This document shows, piece by piece, positions 1 through 8,767 of a stretch of DNA of 64,000 nucleotides. Source of the DNA: Desulfotomaculum sp. (GTDB lineage: Bacteria; Bacillota; Desulfotomaculia; Desulfotomaculales; Nap2-2B); NCBI GenBank assembly GCA_003513005.1, contig DOTD01000072.1:1-64000 (forward strand). Reading direction: 5' to 3'. The notes beneath the pieces were generated by a model. The model searched no databases. It saw only the letters and a list, made by a program, of their open reading frames with translations, and was not told the origin of the DNA. Position 1 is the first letter of the stretch, and every line of letters starts with the position of its first letter. A program made the translations under genes and the position numbers.

Positions 1-102
1 GGAAAAGATGTGTCTGAGCTATACTATTCTGACCGGGAAACGCGCACTGAAGTAGATTTCAGCTTAGAACCCTTGTTTTTAGAAGAAGGACAAGCCTCTT
101 AA
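1..102 (+). CDS. C-terminal fragment of an unidentified protein
   Basis: Frame 1 is open from the first base and closes with TAA at 100-102, giving 33 residues that end in EEGQAS. The stretch is acidic and has no motif I can name. It is followed by a hairpin with a T-run at 228-253, which fits the end of a plus-strand transcription unit. The start lies outside the window, so the family cannot be stated. Confidence 0.5.
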   Translation, partial: GKDVSELYYSDRETRTEVDFSLEPLFLEEGQAS

Positions 103-227
103 TGATCACCTGGCTTTACAGGGTGCCTATATTTGGCACTAGATTAAAGCGGCAAGCATGAATGCCTTACCAGTGAAATAGACCCTGTAAATATCGCAAT
201 TGTGAAGGTATTTTATAAGCAATGAGG

Positions 228-253
228 GCGCTCCGGAAAGGGGCGCTTTTTTG
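228..253 (+). terminator. Rho-independent terminator
   Basis: GCGCTCC (228-234) pairs with GGGGCGC (240-246) over seven positions with one G-T pair. The loop is GGAAA and TTTTTT follows. It lies about 125 bases after the stop of the partial gene at the left edge and probably ends that transcript. Confidence 0.7.
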
Positions 254-289
254 TATTCAATGATCCCGCTGGGGAGTGCTTTATTATTG

Positions 290-336
290 TGTTCCACTTA
301 TGTTCCACAAAAACGAAATGTTCCAAATTTGTTCCA
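290..336. repeat. four TGTTCCA direct repeats in two 11-bp-period pairs
   Basis: TGTTCCA starts at 290, 301, 319 and 330, so the spacings are 11, 18 and 11 bases. The cluster sits just past the terminator of tRNA-Trp. One-turn spacing of a heptamer suggests protein binding on one face of the helix, for example arm-type integrase sites or a response-regulator site. No integrase gene is visible nearby, so the role is unknown. Confidence 0.5.
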
Positions 337-349
337 CTTTTTTATTTCA

Positions 350-380
350 AATAAAATTCCCAAGAGCTAAAACCCTTGGG
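350..380 (-). terminator. terminator of tRNA-Trp
   Basis: Read on the minus strand, CCCAAG (375-380) pairs with CTTGGG (359-364) across a ten-base loop, followed by an A/T-rich tail containing T-runs. It begins six bases beyond the encoded CCA of the tRNA. Confidence 0.7.
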
Positions 381-385
381 AAATC

Positions 386-461
<76 letters not shown>

Positions 462-608
462 ATTGTTTTGCTATTTAATTATAGGATAAATTTTATGAGC
501 GTGTCAAGTAGACTGCCCGCCTATGAAAAATAAGAAAAGTGCAGGAATTCGGCCTCCTTATGAAGAATATATACGTTAAAATGCATTATCATTTCAGGGG
601 GTAATTTT

Positions 609-782
609 TTGGATAAGCGGTGTATGTTATGCGGACGTCTTTTTGTAGTTGAGGAAGCGGCGCCTGATCCATATGATGACGAGGAAGATATCCCAAAGAA
701 ATCTGTAAGCGTTTGCCTGCTCTGTCAGGCCAAGCTGCGTCATGAGGCGGATGAGTCGCAGAAATCACCCAAACCCATGTAA
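609..782 (+). CDS. small two-CxxC zinc-ribbon-like protein
   Basis: This 57-residue ORF starts with TTG at 609, seven bases after AGGGGG (596-601), and stops with TAA at 780-782. It has CMLC near residues 5-8 and CLLC near residues 37-40, separated by an acidic linker (DDEEDIP), the layout of a small zinc-binding knuckle. It resembles the small YlaI/DUF2197 type of Firmicute protein, but this is by eye only. It lies 27 bases before the UPF0182 gene on the same strand and is probably cotranscribed with it. Function unknown. Confidence 0.7.
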   Translation: MDKRCMLCGRLFVVEEAAPDPYDDEEDIPKKSVSVCLLCQAKLRHEADESQKSPKPM

Positions 783-809
783 CAAATTATATATAAGGAG
801 GCAATTTCA

Positions 810-3548
810 TTGCGTTCATTTCGACCGCTGGCAATAGGGATCTTGGTAGCCCTTTTTTTGTTTTTTTTGCTTGCCAAATGGGGCGGGCATCTGTATGTGG
901 ATTGGCTGTGGTTTAAAAGCTTAAATTATCAATTTGTCTTTACCACTCGTTATCTTTCTGAAATACTCCTTCGCACGGCTGTATTTATTTTAACTTTTTT
1001 ATTGCTGTTTTTAAGCCTTATGCTGACACGCAGGACAATTACTTCGGCGGCACAATCGTCCAGGGAGATTGAAGAGGGGGGCGTAGTAACATTACAGCGT
1101 TCTCCTGTGCTTAAGTTTATAAACAATAAAACGGTTACTACCGTGTTTGTTGTGGTGAGCATTTTAATGGGTTTGATGGTAAGTTCGTCAGTAACAGGGG
1201 ACTGGGTAATCTTGCAAAAATTTCTTCACCCCAGCACATTTGGTTTAAAGGAACCAATTTTCAATAAGGATATCAGTTTTTATGTTTTTCAAGTGCCATT
1301 TTATCAGTTTCTCTATAAATTGTCAGTCTCTCTAATAATTCTTATTGCTGTCTGGACTGTGCTGGCTTATTTTCTGGCCAGCGTTGCAAGCGGGAACCTC
1401 AGCGTGAGAAAATTCTTTGATATTACAGCAGCCCGCTATCATCTTTCTATTTTACTGGCTATTTATTTCCTTTTGATGGCATGGGGATACAAACTGCAGC
1501 AGTATACCCTTCTGCATTCCGCAAAAGGTGTTGTCTTCGGCCCGGGGTATACAGATGTTCACGCAAACCTACTGGCTTATAAAGTCATGTTTTTTCTTGC
1601 CGCAATTACAGGTATTATAGTTTTGGTTAATATTTTCATGCGGCGCTTCCGTTTTATTGTATATGCAATAGGATTCATGATTGTTGCCTCAATTATTTTA
1701 AACGGGATTTATCCCGCATTAGTCCAAAAACTTGTTGTTCTGCCTAGCGAAATGGACAAGGAAAAACCCTATATTGAAAACAGCATTAAATACACGCGTA
1801 TTGCTTATAACCTTGATACTATCGACAAGAAACTGTTCCCTGCAGGAAAGACATTAGATGTTGCTGATGTCAAGGGAAATCAGGATACGATAAAAAACAT
1901 TCGTTTATGGGATTACAGGCCTTTGCAGCAGACGTACAGTCAACTTCAGGAAATGCGCACCTATTATGAATTTAAGGACATCGATATTGATCGTTATAAT
2001 ATCGACGGCCAATACCGTCAGGTGATGCTGGCGGCCAGGGAATTAAATCAGGAACTTCTTCCCGATCAGGCCAAAACATGGGTTAATCAGCATTTGAAAT
2101 ACACACACGGATATGGAATTGCCATGAGTCCGGTAACTGAAATCACAGGTGAAGGACTCCCGAACCTGCTTATAAAAGACATTCCACCAACAACAAGTAC
2201 GAATTTAAAAGTGAACAGGCCTGAGATTTACTTTGGCGAACTGACCAATAATTATGTCATAGTTAATACTCGCAGCCAGGAGTTTAATTATCCTATGGGT
2301 GATGATAACGCCTGGTCGACATATCAAGGCAAAGATGGTGTTAAAATTGGTTCTATAGTCCGTCGTTTGATTCTTACCCTTACTTTTAATGATTATAAAC
2401 TTTTACTTTCGGGCGATATAAGTAGCGAAAGCCAGGCGCTATACTACCGTAGTTTATACCAGCGTGTTCCTAAAATAGCTCCTTTTCTTCTTTATGATAA
2501 AGATCCGTATCTTGTGCTTGATAACGGCAAACTATACTGGATGTGGGACGCTTATACAACCACCGATATGTTTCCATATTCCGAACCGTTTTCAAATAAG
2601 ATGAATTATATCCGGAATTCGGTAAAAGTTGTGGTTGACGCTTACACCGGTAAAGTTACGTTTTATATTGCGGATTCTGCGGATCCTGTACTGAAGACTT
2701 ATCAGAAAATATTTCCCGGACTTTTTGCTTCTGAAATGCCTTCCGGATTGAAGGAGCATATCCGTTATCCGGAAGATCTGTTTACAATTCAGGCTAATAA
2801 ATATATGGTTTACCACATGCAGAATTACCGTGTTTTTTATAATAAGGAAGACAAGTGGGATTTGCCGACCGAAATCTTTGGCAGTGAGGAACAGACTATG
2901 GAGTCTTACTATACCATTGCCAGACTGCCCGGGGAAGAAAAGCCCGAATATATACAGATTATACCTTTCACGCCACATAATAAAAAGAATATGATTGCCT
3001 GGTTCGCCGGCCGCTCAGACGGTAAAAATTACGGCAAACTGCTCGTTTATGAATTTCCGAAGCAGGAACTGGTCTACGGTCCCATGCAGGTGGAGGCCAG
3101 GATAAATCAGGATACAACTATTTCACAGCAGCTTTCCCTGTGGGACCAAAGGGGTTCTCAGGTTATACGCGGCAATTTGATGGTCATTCCGGTAAAGGAC
3201 TCACTGATTTATGTTGAACCTTTATACCTCCAGGCGGCACAGGGGAAAATGCCCGAACTCAGCCGTGTGATTGTAGCGCATGGCGACCATGTAGTTATGG
3301 AGAGAACACTTGAGGAGTCCCTGCAAAAAATCTTCGGCGGGCAAGATATTATTGAACCGTCCAGCCAACAACCTGCGGGTGAGCAAGGGGCCAACGCGGC
3401 AGAAACAGTTTCCAGCCTTTCTCAAAAGGCGAGCCGGCTTTTTGATGAGGCGCAAAAGAAAATTGCCGGCGGGGACTGGGCAGGTTATGGAAATTTGATG
3501 GGGCAGTTGAAAGATACTTTAAATGAACTGGCTGATAAAGCCAAGTGA
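810..3548 (+). CDS. UPF0182 family membrane protein
   Basis: A 912-residue protein of the UPF0182 (COG1615) family. The first ~310 residues hold about seven hydrophobic segments (near 7-25, 50-68, 112-130, 168-190, 212-226, 256-275 and 283-305). The remaining ~600 residues are hydrophilic and likely extracytoplasmic, with family blocks such as YTRIAYNLD and IRLWDYRPLQQTY. The C-terminal ~60 residues are charged and probably coiled. The start is TTG at 810, eight bases after AAGGAGG (795-801). Length is normal for the family. The biochemical role of UPF0182 is not established. Confidence 0.93.
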   Translation: MRSFRPLAIGILVALFLFFLLAKWGGHLYVDWLWFKSLNYQFVFTTRYLSEILLRTAVFILTFLLLFLSLMLTRRTITSAAQSSREIEEGGVVTLQRSPVLKFINNKTVTTVFVVVSILMGLMVSSSVTGDWVILQKFLHPSTFGLKEPIFNKDISFYVFQVPFYQFLYKLSVSLIILIAVWTVLAYFLASVASGNLSVRKFFDITAARYHLSILLAIYFLLMAWGYKLQQYTLLHSAKGVVFGPGYTDVHANLLAYKVMFFLAAITGIIVLVNIFMRRFRFIVYAIGFMIVASIILNGIYPALVQKLVVLPSEMDKEKPYIENSIKYTRIAYNLDTIDKKLFPAGKTLDVADVKGNQDTIKNIRLWDYRPLQQTYSQLQEMRTYYEFKDIDIDRYNIDGQYRQVMLAARELNQELLPDQAKTWVNQHLKYTHGYGIAMSPVTEITGEGLPNLLIKDIPPTTSTNLKVNRPEIYFGELTNNYVIVNTRSQEFNYPMGDDNAWSTYQGKDGVKIGSIVRRLILTLTFNDYKLLLSGDISSESQALYYRSLYQRVPKIAPFLLYDKDPYLVLDNGKLYWMWDAYTTTDMFPYSEPFSNKMNYIRNSVKVVVDAYTGKVTFYIADSADPVLKTYQKIFPGLFASEMPSGLKEHIRYPEDLFTIQANKYMVYHMQNYRVFYNKEDKWDLPTEIFGSEEQTMESYYTIARLPGEEKPEYIQIIPFTPHNKKNMIAWFAGRSDGKNYGKLLVYEFPKQELVYGPMQVEARINQDTTISQQLSLWDQRGSQVIRGNLMVIPVKDSLIYVEPLYLQAAQGKMPELSRVIVAHGDHVVMERTLEESLQKIFGGQDIIEPSSQQPAGEQGANAAETVSSLSQKASRLFDEAQKKIAGGDWAGYGNLMGQLKDTLNELADKAK

Positions 3549-3594
3549 GGGGAAGAATAAAACAATTACCTTAGATAAAAAGGGGGTTACTTTA

Positions 3595-4686
3595 ATGGGC
3601 AAGATAAGAAATATAGGAGTGCTTACCGGAGGCGGGGATGCGCCGGGTCTTAATGCCGTTATCCGGGCGGTCGTTAAGACGGCCGTCAAACAATATAGTC
3701 TTGGTGTTGTTGGGTTTTTAAACGGGTTCGGGGGATTGATCAAAAACCAGGTACGCCAGTTGAGTGAGCGGGATGTGGCGGGGATACTTCCACGTGGTGG
3801 GACCATTCTTGGGACAACAAACCGGGACAATCCTTTTTATTATCCCATAGTAAAGGATGGTAAAAAGATTTACGCGGATGTATCCGATCGGATTTTTGAG
3901 AACATTAGCATTCAAGAGGTAGATGCGCTGATCATAATAGGCGGTGACGGGAGTCTAGCCATCGGCAGAGATCTGTATGAAAAAGGATTACAGGTTGTTG
4001 GTGTCCCGAAAACAATAGATAATGATCTTTGGGCGACAGAACAGACTTTCGGTTTTGACAGCGCAATGGCTACGGCAACAGATGCCTTGGATAAACTGCA
4101 TACAACTGCAGAATCTCATCATCGCATTATGGTTTTGGAAGTTATGGGGCGTTATGCGGGCTGGATTGCGCTTACTTCAGGAATTGCCGGTGGCGCGGAC
4201 GCCATTCTTATTCCTGAAATACCATATAAAATAGATAGTATAGTCAAAAAGGTCAACGAGCGCAGTCAGCAAAACAAGCAGTTCAGTATTATAGTGGTGG
4301 CAGAGGGCGCCAAACCGGTGGGTGGTGAAATGGTTGTACAAAAAACTATTGATGACAGCTTTGAGACGATACGTCTCGGGGGCATTGGCAATATATTGGC
4401 CAAGCAGCTTGAAGATTTAACAGGCAAAGAATCAAGAGTAACAGTTTTAGGGCACCTCCAGCGGGGGGGATCGCCAACACCTTACGATCGTATCCTGGCC
4501 ACCCGTTATGGTACAGGCGCCGTAAAATTGATCATGGACGGACGTTTTGGGGAAATGGTTTGTTTAACCAGCGCAACAATTTCATCTGTGCCTTTGAAGG
4601 AAGCCGCGGGCAAAATCCGCCAGGTCCCTCTGGACAGCGATTTGATATATTCAGCACGTATGTTGGGAATTTCTATGGGCGATTAA
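3595..4686 (+). CDS. pfkA: 6-phosphofructokinase, GGDG/PKTIDND subtype
   Basis: Phosphorylates fructose 6-phosphate to fructose 1,6-bisphosphate in glycolysis. The 363-residue protein has GGGDAPG (12-18), GGDGS (116-120), PKTIDND (138-144), MGRYAGW and a C-terminal GHLQRGG. The ATG at 3595 is chosen because AAGGGGG lies eight bases upstream and the family N-terminus (KIRNIGVLTGGG) begins there; an in-frame TTG at 3523 is inside the previous gene. Gly119 corresponds to E. coli Gly104, typical of ATP use, whereas Lys139 replaces E. coli Gly124, as in many PPi-dependent enzymes. The phosphoryl donor is therefore uncertain. Confidence 0.95.
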   Translation: MGKIRNIGVLTGGGDAPGLNAVIRAVVKTAVKQYSLGVVGFLNGFGGLIKNQVRQLSERDVAGILPRGGTILGTTNRDNPFYYPIVKDGKKIYADVSDRIFENISIQEVDALIIIGGDGSLAIGRDLYEKGLQVVGVPKTIDNDLWATEQTFGFDSAMATATDALDKLHTTAESHHRIMVLEVMGRYAGWIALTSGIAGGADAILIPEIPYKIDSIVKKVNERSQQNKQFSIIVVAEGAKPVGGEMVVQKTIDDSFETIRLGGIGNILAKQLEDLTGKESRVTVLGHLQRGGSPTPYDRILATRYGTGAVKLIMDGRFGEMVCLTSATISSVPLKEAAGKIRQVPLDSDLIYSARMLGISMGD

Positions 4687-4781
4687 GACAAAACAAAAAT
4701 CGTCAAAACAATACCATATATTAACAAGGTAATATCTGCCACGCCGTCGAATATATTTGGTGTGTAAAGATAGCGGGGTAG

Positions 4782-5315
4782 ATGTTCTTGAATAAAATAC
4801 CCAGATTCCTTGATTATGTTGGAAACCTGTTTAATAAAAGAATGCTGTTCTGGTTTCCGGCAATATTAATCTGCAGTTTTTTTATATCAGGGCTCTGTAC
4901 AAGCAGGGGGCCTGACGAAAAAGCTTCCAGCTTAAAGAACGATTTAACGGAAGTAATCCAGGGAGGAATAAGTGACAATAACTGGTGGCATGCTAATAGC
5001 CTTGATGAGGTAAGGATAATATTATCCCGTTATTACACAGGAATTTTGTTAGATCAGTTAAGTCAGGATTGCTGGGTATTTATTCAACAACCAACCGATT
5101 GGTACTGTCAAGATTCTTTAACGGACATCGAAATAATACGTCAAGATAAATCCCAGGCAGAAGTGATTGCCCTCTTGAAAGATTATAATTTATTGACAGG
5201 TGAGAGCAGGGCAGGGGATGCCAAATATGTTTTAATAAAAACGGAACAGGGCTGGCGGATCTGTTCCGCCCGGTATAATTGGCCGCAAGAAAGTGAAGGG
5301 GAATTGTCCCGTTGA
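4782..5315 (+). CDS. hypothetical single-pass membrane-anchored protein
   Basis: A 177-residue protein not recognised. A hydrophobic segment at about residues 23-42 is followed by a polar domain, so it is probably anchored in the membrane with the bulk outside. There is no clear lipobox; the Cys after ISGL is preceded by Leu. The domain ends with a pattern of alternating beta-like stretches (YVLIKTEQGWRICSARY) reminiscent of NTF2-like folds, which is only an impression. GGGGT at 4775-4779 is better spaced for an in-frame TTG at 4788 than for the ATG at 4782. The stop overlaps the start of the next gene, implying translational coupling with the glycosyltransferase. Confidence 0.75.
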   Translation: MFLNKIPRFLDYVGNLFNKRMLFWFPAILICSFFISGLCTSRGPDEKASSLKNDLTEVIQGGISDNNWWHANSLDEVRIILSRYYTGILLDQLSQDCWVFIQQPTDWYCQDSLTDIEIIRQDKSQAEVIALLKDYNLLTGESRAGDAKYVLIKTEQGWRICSARYNWPQESEGELSR

Positions 5316-6487
5316 AAATAGGTTTTTTTACAGATAGTTATTTTCCATATACCAGTGGGGTTGTCCATTCAATAGATACATTTAATCAGGAATTAGTCGC
5401 CCTGGGCCATGAAGTATTCATTTTTGCCCCAAGCTACTCCAACATTCAGGATGAACAGAAAAACGTATTCCGCTTCAGTTCACTCCCTGCTCCAACCAAC
5501 CGTGATTTTGCGCTGGCATTCCCTTTTTCGGTCCATTTAGGAAATATTCTTGAAAAATGGCAGCCAGAAATAATTCACGCTCATTCCCCTTTTATTCTTG
5601 GTCATGTCGGGTCAAGCTGCGCCCGCCGGTTACAAATTCCGCTTGTTTTTACATTCCATACCCTCTACGATGAATATGTTCATTATTTTCCCATTGCCCA
5701 GAAGATAACCAAAAATATTGTCAGGAGTATTTCAAGGAATTTCTGCAATCAAAGCAATGTTGTCATAGTTCCCACCGAAGTTGTCCGTGAACATTTATTA
5801 CAAATGGGTGTTTCCACACGGATTAAAAAGATTCCTACAGGTATTAAGTTAAGTGAGTTCTCAAATCCGGACAGGTTCTGGCTGAAAGAACACTACGGCA
5901 TTCCGGATGCAAGTAAAGTCCTTCTTTTTGCCGGCCGGTTGGGGCAGGAGAAAAATATATATTTTCTGCTTGAATGTTTCGAGAAAGTCTATGCTGAATT
6001 CCCCGGGACTTTTCTTGTGCTGGTCGGCAGTGGTCCCGAGGAGGATGAGTTAAAGAACTGGACGACTGCCCGTGGGATTAGCAATAACGTTATTTTTACA
6101 GGAAAAAAGGATAAGAGCGAAATGGCCCGTCATTATGCGGGCTCAGATCTCTTTGTTTTTACTTCATTGACGGAAACTCAGGGTTTGGTAATTGCCGAGG
6201 CTAAAGCCGCCGGTATACCATCCGTTGCTGTTAAAGCAAACGGTGTATGCGAGATGGTGAACAATGGTGAAGACGGATACCTTACCGATTTGGATCAGAA
6301 TTCTTTCATCGAAAAGGTTGTCCTGCTTTTGAAGGATAATGAGCTGCGAAAGAAGTTTTCTGAAAAGGCAAAGGAAAATGTGAAAAAAATCTCCTCCAGG
6401 CGGTGCGCCCTGGATTTGATTAATAGCTACCAGGAAGTGCTGCAGGCGGGAGGGGTAAAGAAATACATGGTTAATGGTGAAAAGTAG
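5312..6487 (+). CDS. GT4 glycosyltransferase, diacylglycerol glucosyltransferase-like
   Basis: A 391-residue retaining glycosyltransferase of family GT4 (GT-B fold). The N-terminal acceptor domain begins GFFTDSYFPYTSGV and contains IIHAHSPFILG. The C-terminal nucleotide-sugar domain has LLFAGRLGQEKN and the E-x7-E pair in ETQGLVIAE. The N-terminus and overall pattern match enzymes that glucosylate 1,2-diacylglycerol for membrane glycolipids, but sugar and acceptor cannot be proven from sequence. TTG at 5312 overlaps the upstream TGA, so it is probably cotranslated with the membrane-anchored protein before it. Confidence 0.88.
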   Translation: MKIGFFTDSYFPYTSGVVHSIDTFNQELVALGHEVFIFAPSYSNIQDEQKNVFRFSSLPAPTNRDFALAFPFSVHLGNILEKWQPEIIHAHSPFILGHVGSSCARRLQIPLVFTFHTLYDEYVHYFPIAQKITKNIVRSISRNFCNQSNVVIVPTEVVREHLLQMGVSTRIKKIPTGIKLSEFSNPDRFWLKEHYGIPDASKVLLFAGRLGQEKNIYFLLECFEKVYAEFPGTFLVLVGSGPEEDELKNWTTARGISNNVIFTGKKDKSEMARHYAGSDLFVFTSLTETQGLVIAEAKAAGIPSVAVKANGVCEMVNNGEDGYLTDLDQNSFIEKVVLLLKDNELRKKFSEKAKENVKKISSRRCALDLINSYQEVLQAGGVKKYMVNGEK

Positions 6488-6566
6488 AAAGTAAGGTTTT
6501 TAATTATTAGTTTACATAATATCTATTATGGGAACTATTGTATGAAAGCACTTCTACTTATGTTTT

Positions 6567-6767
6567 CTATTTTTTGGTCTCTTCTGTAATTGGAGAAACT
6601 CCTGTAAAGAAAATGCCGTAGTCGGGAGCTTCGAGGCACAGGCCGCAATTATCGCATACTTTCTGATCATCCAAGCAGCAAATAAAACACTCACAACAAT
6701 TGTCACAAAGCTTATATCTTTCCAGTATACACATTTTAAGAATAAGCTTATGCCTTTTATTACTCAT
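6567..6767 (-). CDS. cysteine-rich small protein
   Basis: A 66-residue protein with ten Cys clustered between residues 13 and 44 as LCDNCCECFICC and VCDNCGLCLE. Repeated CxxCxxC spacing suggests metal or Fe-S binding. ATG at 6767 is preceded by AAGGAAG at a suitable distance, supporting a real gene. It is convergent with the glycosyltransferase and follows pstA on the same strand after 131 bases. I do not recognise the family. Confidence 0.7.
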   Translation of the reverse strand: MSNKRHKLILKMCILERYKLCDNCCECFICCLDDQKVCDNCGLCLEAPDYGIFFTGVSPITEETKK

Positions 6768-6898
6768 TGCCTGCTTCCTTACATAAGGAATCTCTATTTA
6801 AGCTTATCCTCTTTTTCGAAAAAATGCATTCTATTTTACTTCAATTAACTAAAATTAAAGGTGAATTGATTACTTGATATGTTTAAAAGAAGTTTATT

Positions 6899-7747
6899 TT
6901 AATTTCCCCCTTTCATTCTATCAAGGAAGTAACCGGATAAAAATCGTGTTAAAAAATTAATCATGATTACAATAATTATAAGAATTATGCTTGTTCCCAT
7001 AGCCTGGCCAATAAGCAGTTCCCTATCCCCAGGCATTTCAGTTACCAGAAGATATAAATGAAGCGCCAGAGTCCTTCCACCATGGAATAAAGAACCAGGC
7101 GTAAGCATGCTTAAACCAAGGGTTGCGTATAGACATGCTGTTTCCTCAATCACACGGCCGACACAGAGTATGATTGCAGTTATAATTCCGGGTAAAGCTG
7201 TAGGCAAAATAACTTTCGTAATTGTCTGCCACTTTGTTGCTCCCAGGGCAAGGCTTGCCTCTATATGAAAGATAGGTACGGCTCTGATTGCTTCTTCCGA
7301 TGCCAGGATCATAGTTGGCAGAACAAGGCAAGCCATAGTTAGCGCGCCCGCCAGCAGGCATTGCGTGCCGAGCAATACAATTACAAAAAGGGCCATGCCG
7401 AAAAGGCCGAAAATAATTGATGGTACACCAGCCAAAGTTTCTATACTATAACGGACAATGTCGCTGAACTTGCCTTTTGGAGCGTATAAAGAAAGGTAAA
7501 TAGAAGTGCCCAGGCCAAGGGGGACCGCTATGGCCAGAGTTAAAAGAACAATGTAAATAGTGCAGATTATTGCTGGAAATATCCCTCCTTCAGGGATTGA
7601 ATTATTTATAAAGCCCCATGAGATTGATGATAAACCGTGGTAAAAGATAAAGCCGATCAAGATTGCGAGAATTAAAAAGACAATTAAACCGGATATCCAG
7701 GTTATAATCCAGGCAATTTCTTGAGTCTTCTTAGGGGAAATAATCAT
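6899..7747 (-). CDS. pstA: phosphate ABC transporter permease PstA
   Basis: Second permease of the high-affinity phosphate importer. The 282-residue protein has about six hydrophobic segments and the EAA-loop motif EASLALGATKWQTI that contacts the ATPase. ATG at 7747 overlaps the TGA of pstC by four bases, so the pair is translationally coupled. No pstB ATPase follows; the next gene is a Cys-rich small protein. The segment usually read GRAxGETAP is GRVIEETACLYA here, a mild divergence. Confidence 0.93.
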   Translation of the reverse strand: MIISPKKTQEIAWIITWISGLIVFLILAILIGFIFYHGLSSISWGFINNSIPEGGIFPAIICTIYIVLLTLAIAVPLGLGTSIYLSLYAPKGKFSDIVRYSIETLAGVPSIIFGLFGMALFVIVLLGTQCLLAGALTMACLVLPTMILASEEAIRAVPIFHIEASLALGATKWQTITKVILPTALPGIITAIILCVGRVIEETACLYATLGLSMLTPGSLFHGGRTLALHLYLLVTEMPGDRELLIGQAMGTSIILIIIVIMINFLTRFLSGYFLDRMKGGN

Positions 7748-8601
7748 AAGGTTTTTCTCCTTATTAAGAAGGCAATGCTGTTAAAGACCAGGATGAACAC
7801 AACAAGGACAATTCCAACAGCAAACAAAGCGCTTAAGTGTAAGCTTCCTGCTGCGGATTCAAGAATTTGTCCGACTATATGGGAAGTTAAGGTTCGGGAA
7901 GGATCCAGAAGGGTTCTGGGAATAGCGAATGCATTACCGATCACCATATAAACGGCCATTGTTTCACCTATAGCCCTTGCCATTCCAAGAATAAAGGCAG
8001 CTGTAATACCGGACCTTGCGGCAGGAAGAAGGACCATCCAAATAGCCTGCCATTGTGTTGCGCCAAGGGCAAGGGCGGCTTCCTTATAAGAAACTGGAAC
8101 GGCGCGGAGGCTGTCTTCTGTAATAGTTACCATTGTAGGTAAAACCATGATTGTTAGTACGACTATGCCTGCTAATAGGCTGTAACCGCTGCCTCCAAGC
8201 TGCCTTATTATGGGTACAAGCATAATCATTCCAACAAGTCCGTAAACTACAGAAGGGATGCCGGCAAGAACTTCTATAGCCTGTCTGAGTAAAGAACTTA
8301 TTCTTCGCGGGGCTACTTCAGAAAGGAAGACTGCACAGGCAATGCTCAATGGCGTGGCCATAACAACAGTGCCCAAAGTTGCCAGGATAGAACCGATGAT
8401 CAACGGAAGGATGCTGAATTCTTCCTCTTTTAAACTCCATTCAGTTCCAAAAAGGAATTTTGCTAGACCTATATTTGTAAAAGCGGGGAATCCTTCTTTT
8501 AAGATAAAAATAACAATAAGGAAAAGAATAAGAAGAGAGATGGTAGCACAAACAAAAACTATTTGTTTGGAGACGTTATCCACAAAATAACGATTAAACA
8601 T
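7744..8601 (-). CDS. pstC: phosphate ABC transporter permease PstC
   Basis: First permease of the Pst phosphate importer. The 285-residue protein has six hydrophobic segments, the EAALALGATQWQAI coupling loop and GMARAIGETMAVYMV. ATG at 8601 has AAAAGGA upstream. No pstS precedes it within the window; the upstream minus-strand gene is a transcarboxylase subunit. A pair of TTAACA half-sites 112 bases upstream looks like a PhoP-type operator, so phosphate-starvation control is likely. Confidence 0.94.
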   Translation of the reverse strand: MFNRYFVDNVSKQIVFVCATISLLILFLIVIFILKEGFPAFTNIGLAKFLFGTEWSLKEEEFSILPLIIGSILATLGTVVMATPLSIACAVFLSEVAPRRISSLLRQAIEVLAGIPSVVYGLVGMIMLVPIIRQLGGSGYSLLAGIVVLTIMVLPTMVTITEDSLRAVPVSYKEAALALGATQWQAIWMVLLPAARSGITAAFILGMARAIGETMAVYMVIGNAFAIPRTLLDPSRTLTSHIVGQILESAAGSLHLSALFAVGIVLVVFILVFNSIAFLIRRKTL

Positions 8602-8712
8602 GGATGTTCCTTTTGTATGTTGATATTAGTGGAAAATAGGTCCCTGGTTTGGCGTATTGATACGGACGCTTACTTAAGTATAAGCAAACAGATTAAAATA
8701 AAGTTATAGTAA

Positions 8713-8729
8713 TGTTAAGTTAATGTTAA
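8713..8729 (-). promoter_or_regulatory. Pho-box-like operator upstream of pstC
   Basis: On the minus strand TTAACA occurs twice with a 5-base spacer (8724-8729 and 8713-8718), a period of 11 bases. This matches the Firmicute PhoP consensus TT(A/C/T)A(C/T)A repeated each helical turn. Degenerate half-sites may continue on both sides. It lies 112 bases before the pstC start, in a promoter-like position. Confidence 0.7.
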
Positions 8730-8767
8730 GTTTTTAACAAAAAAGGTCATATTGCCGAATGTTTAGT

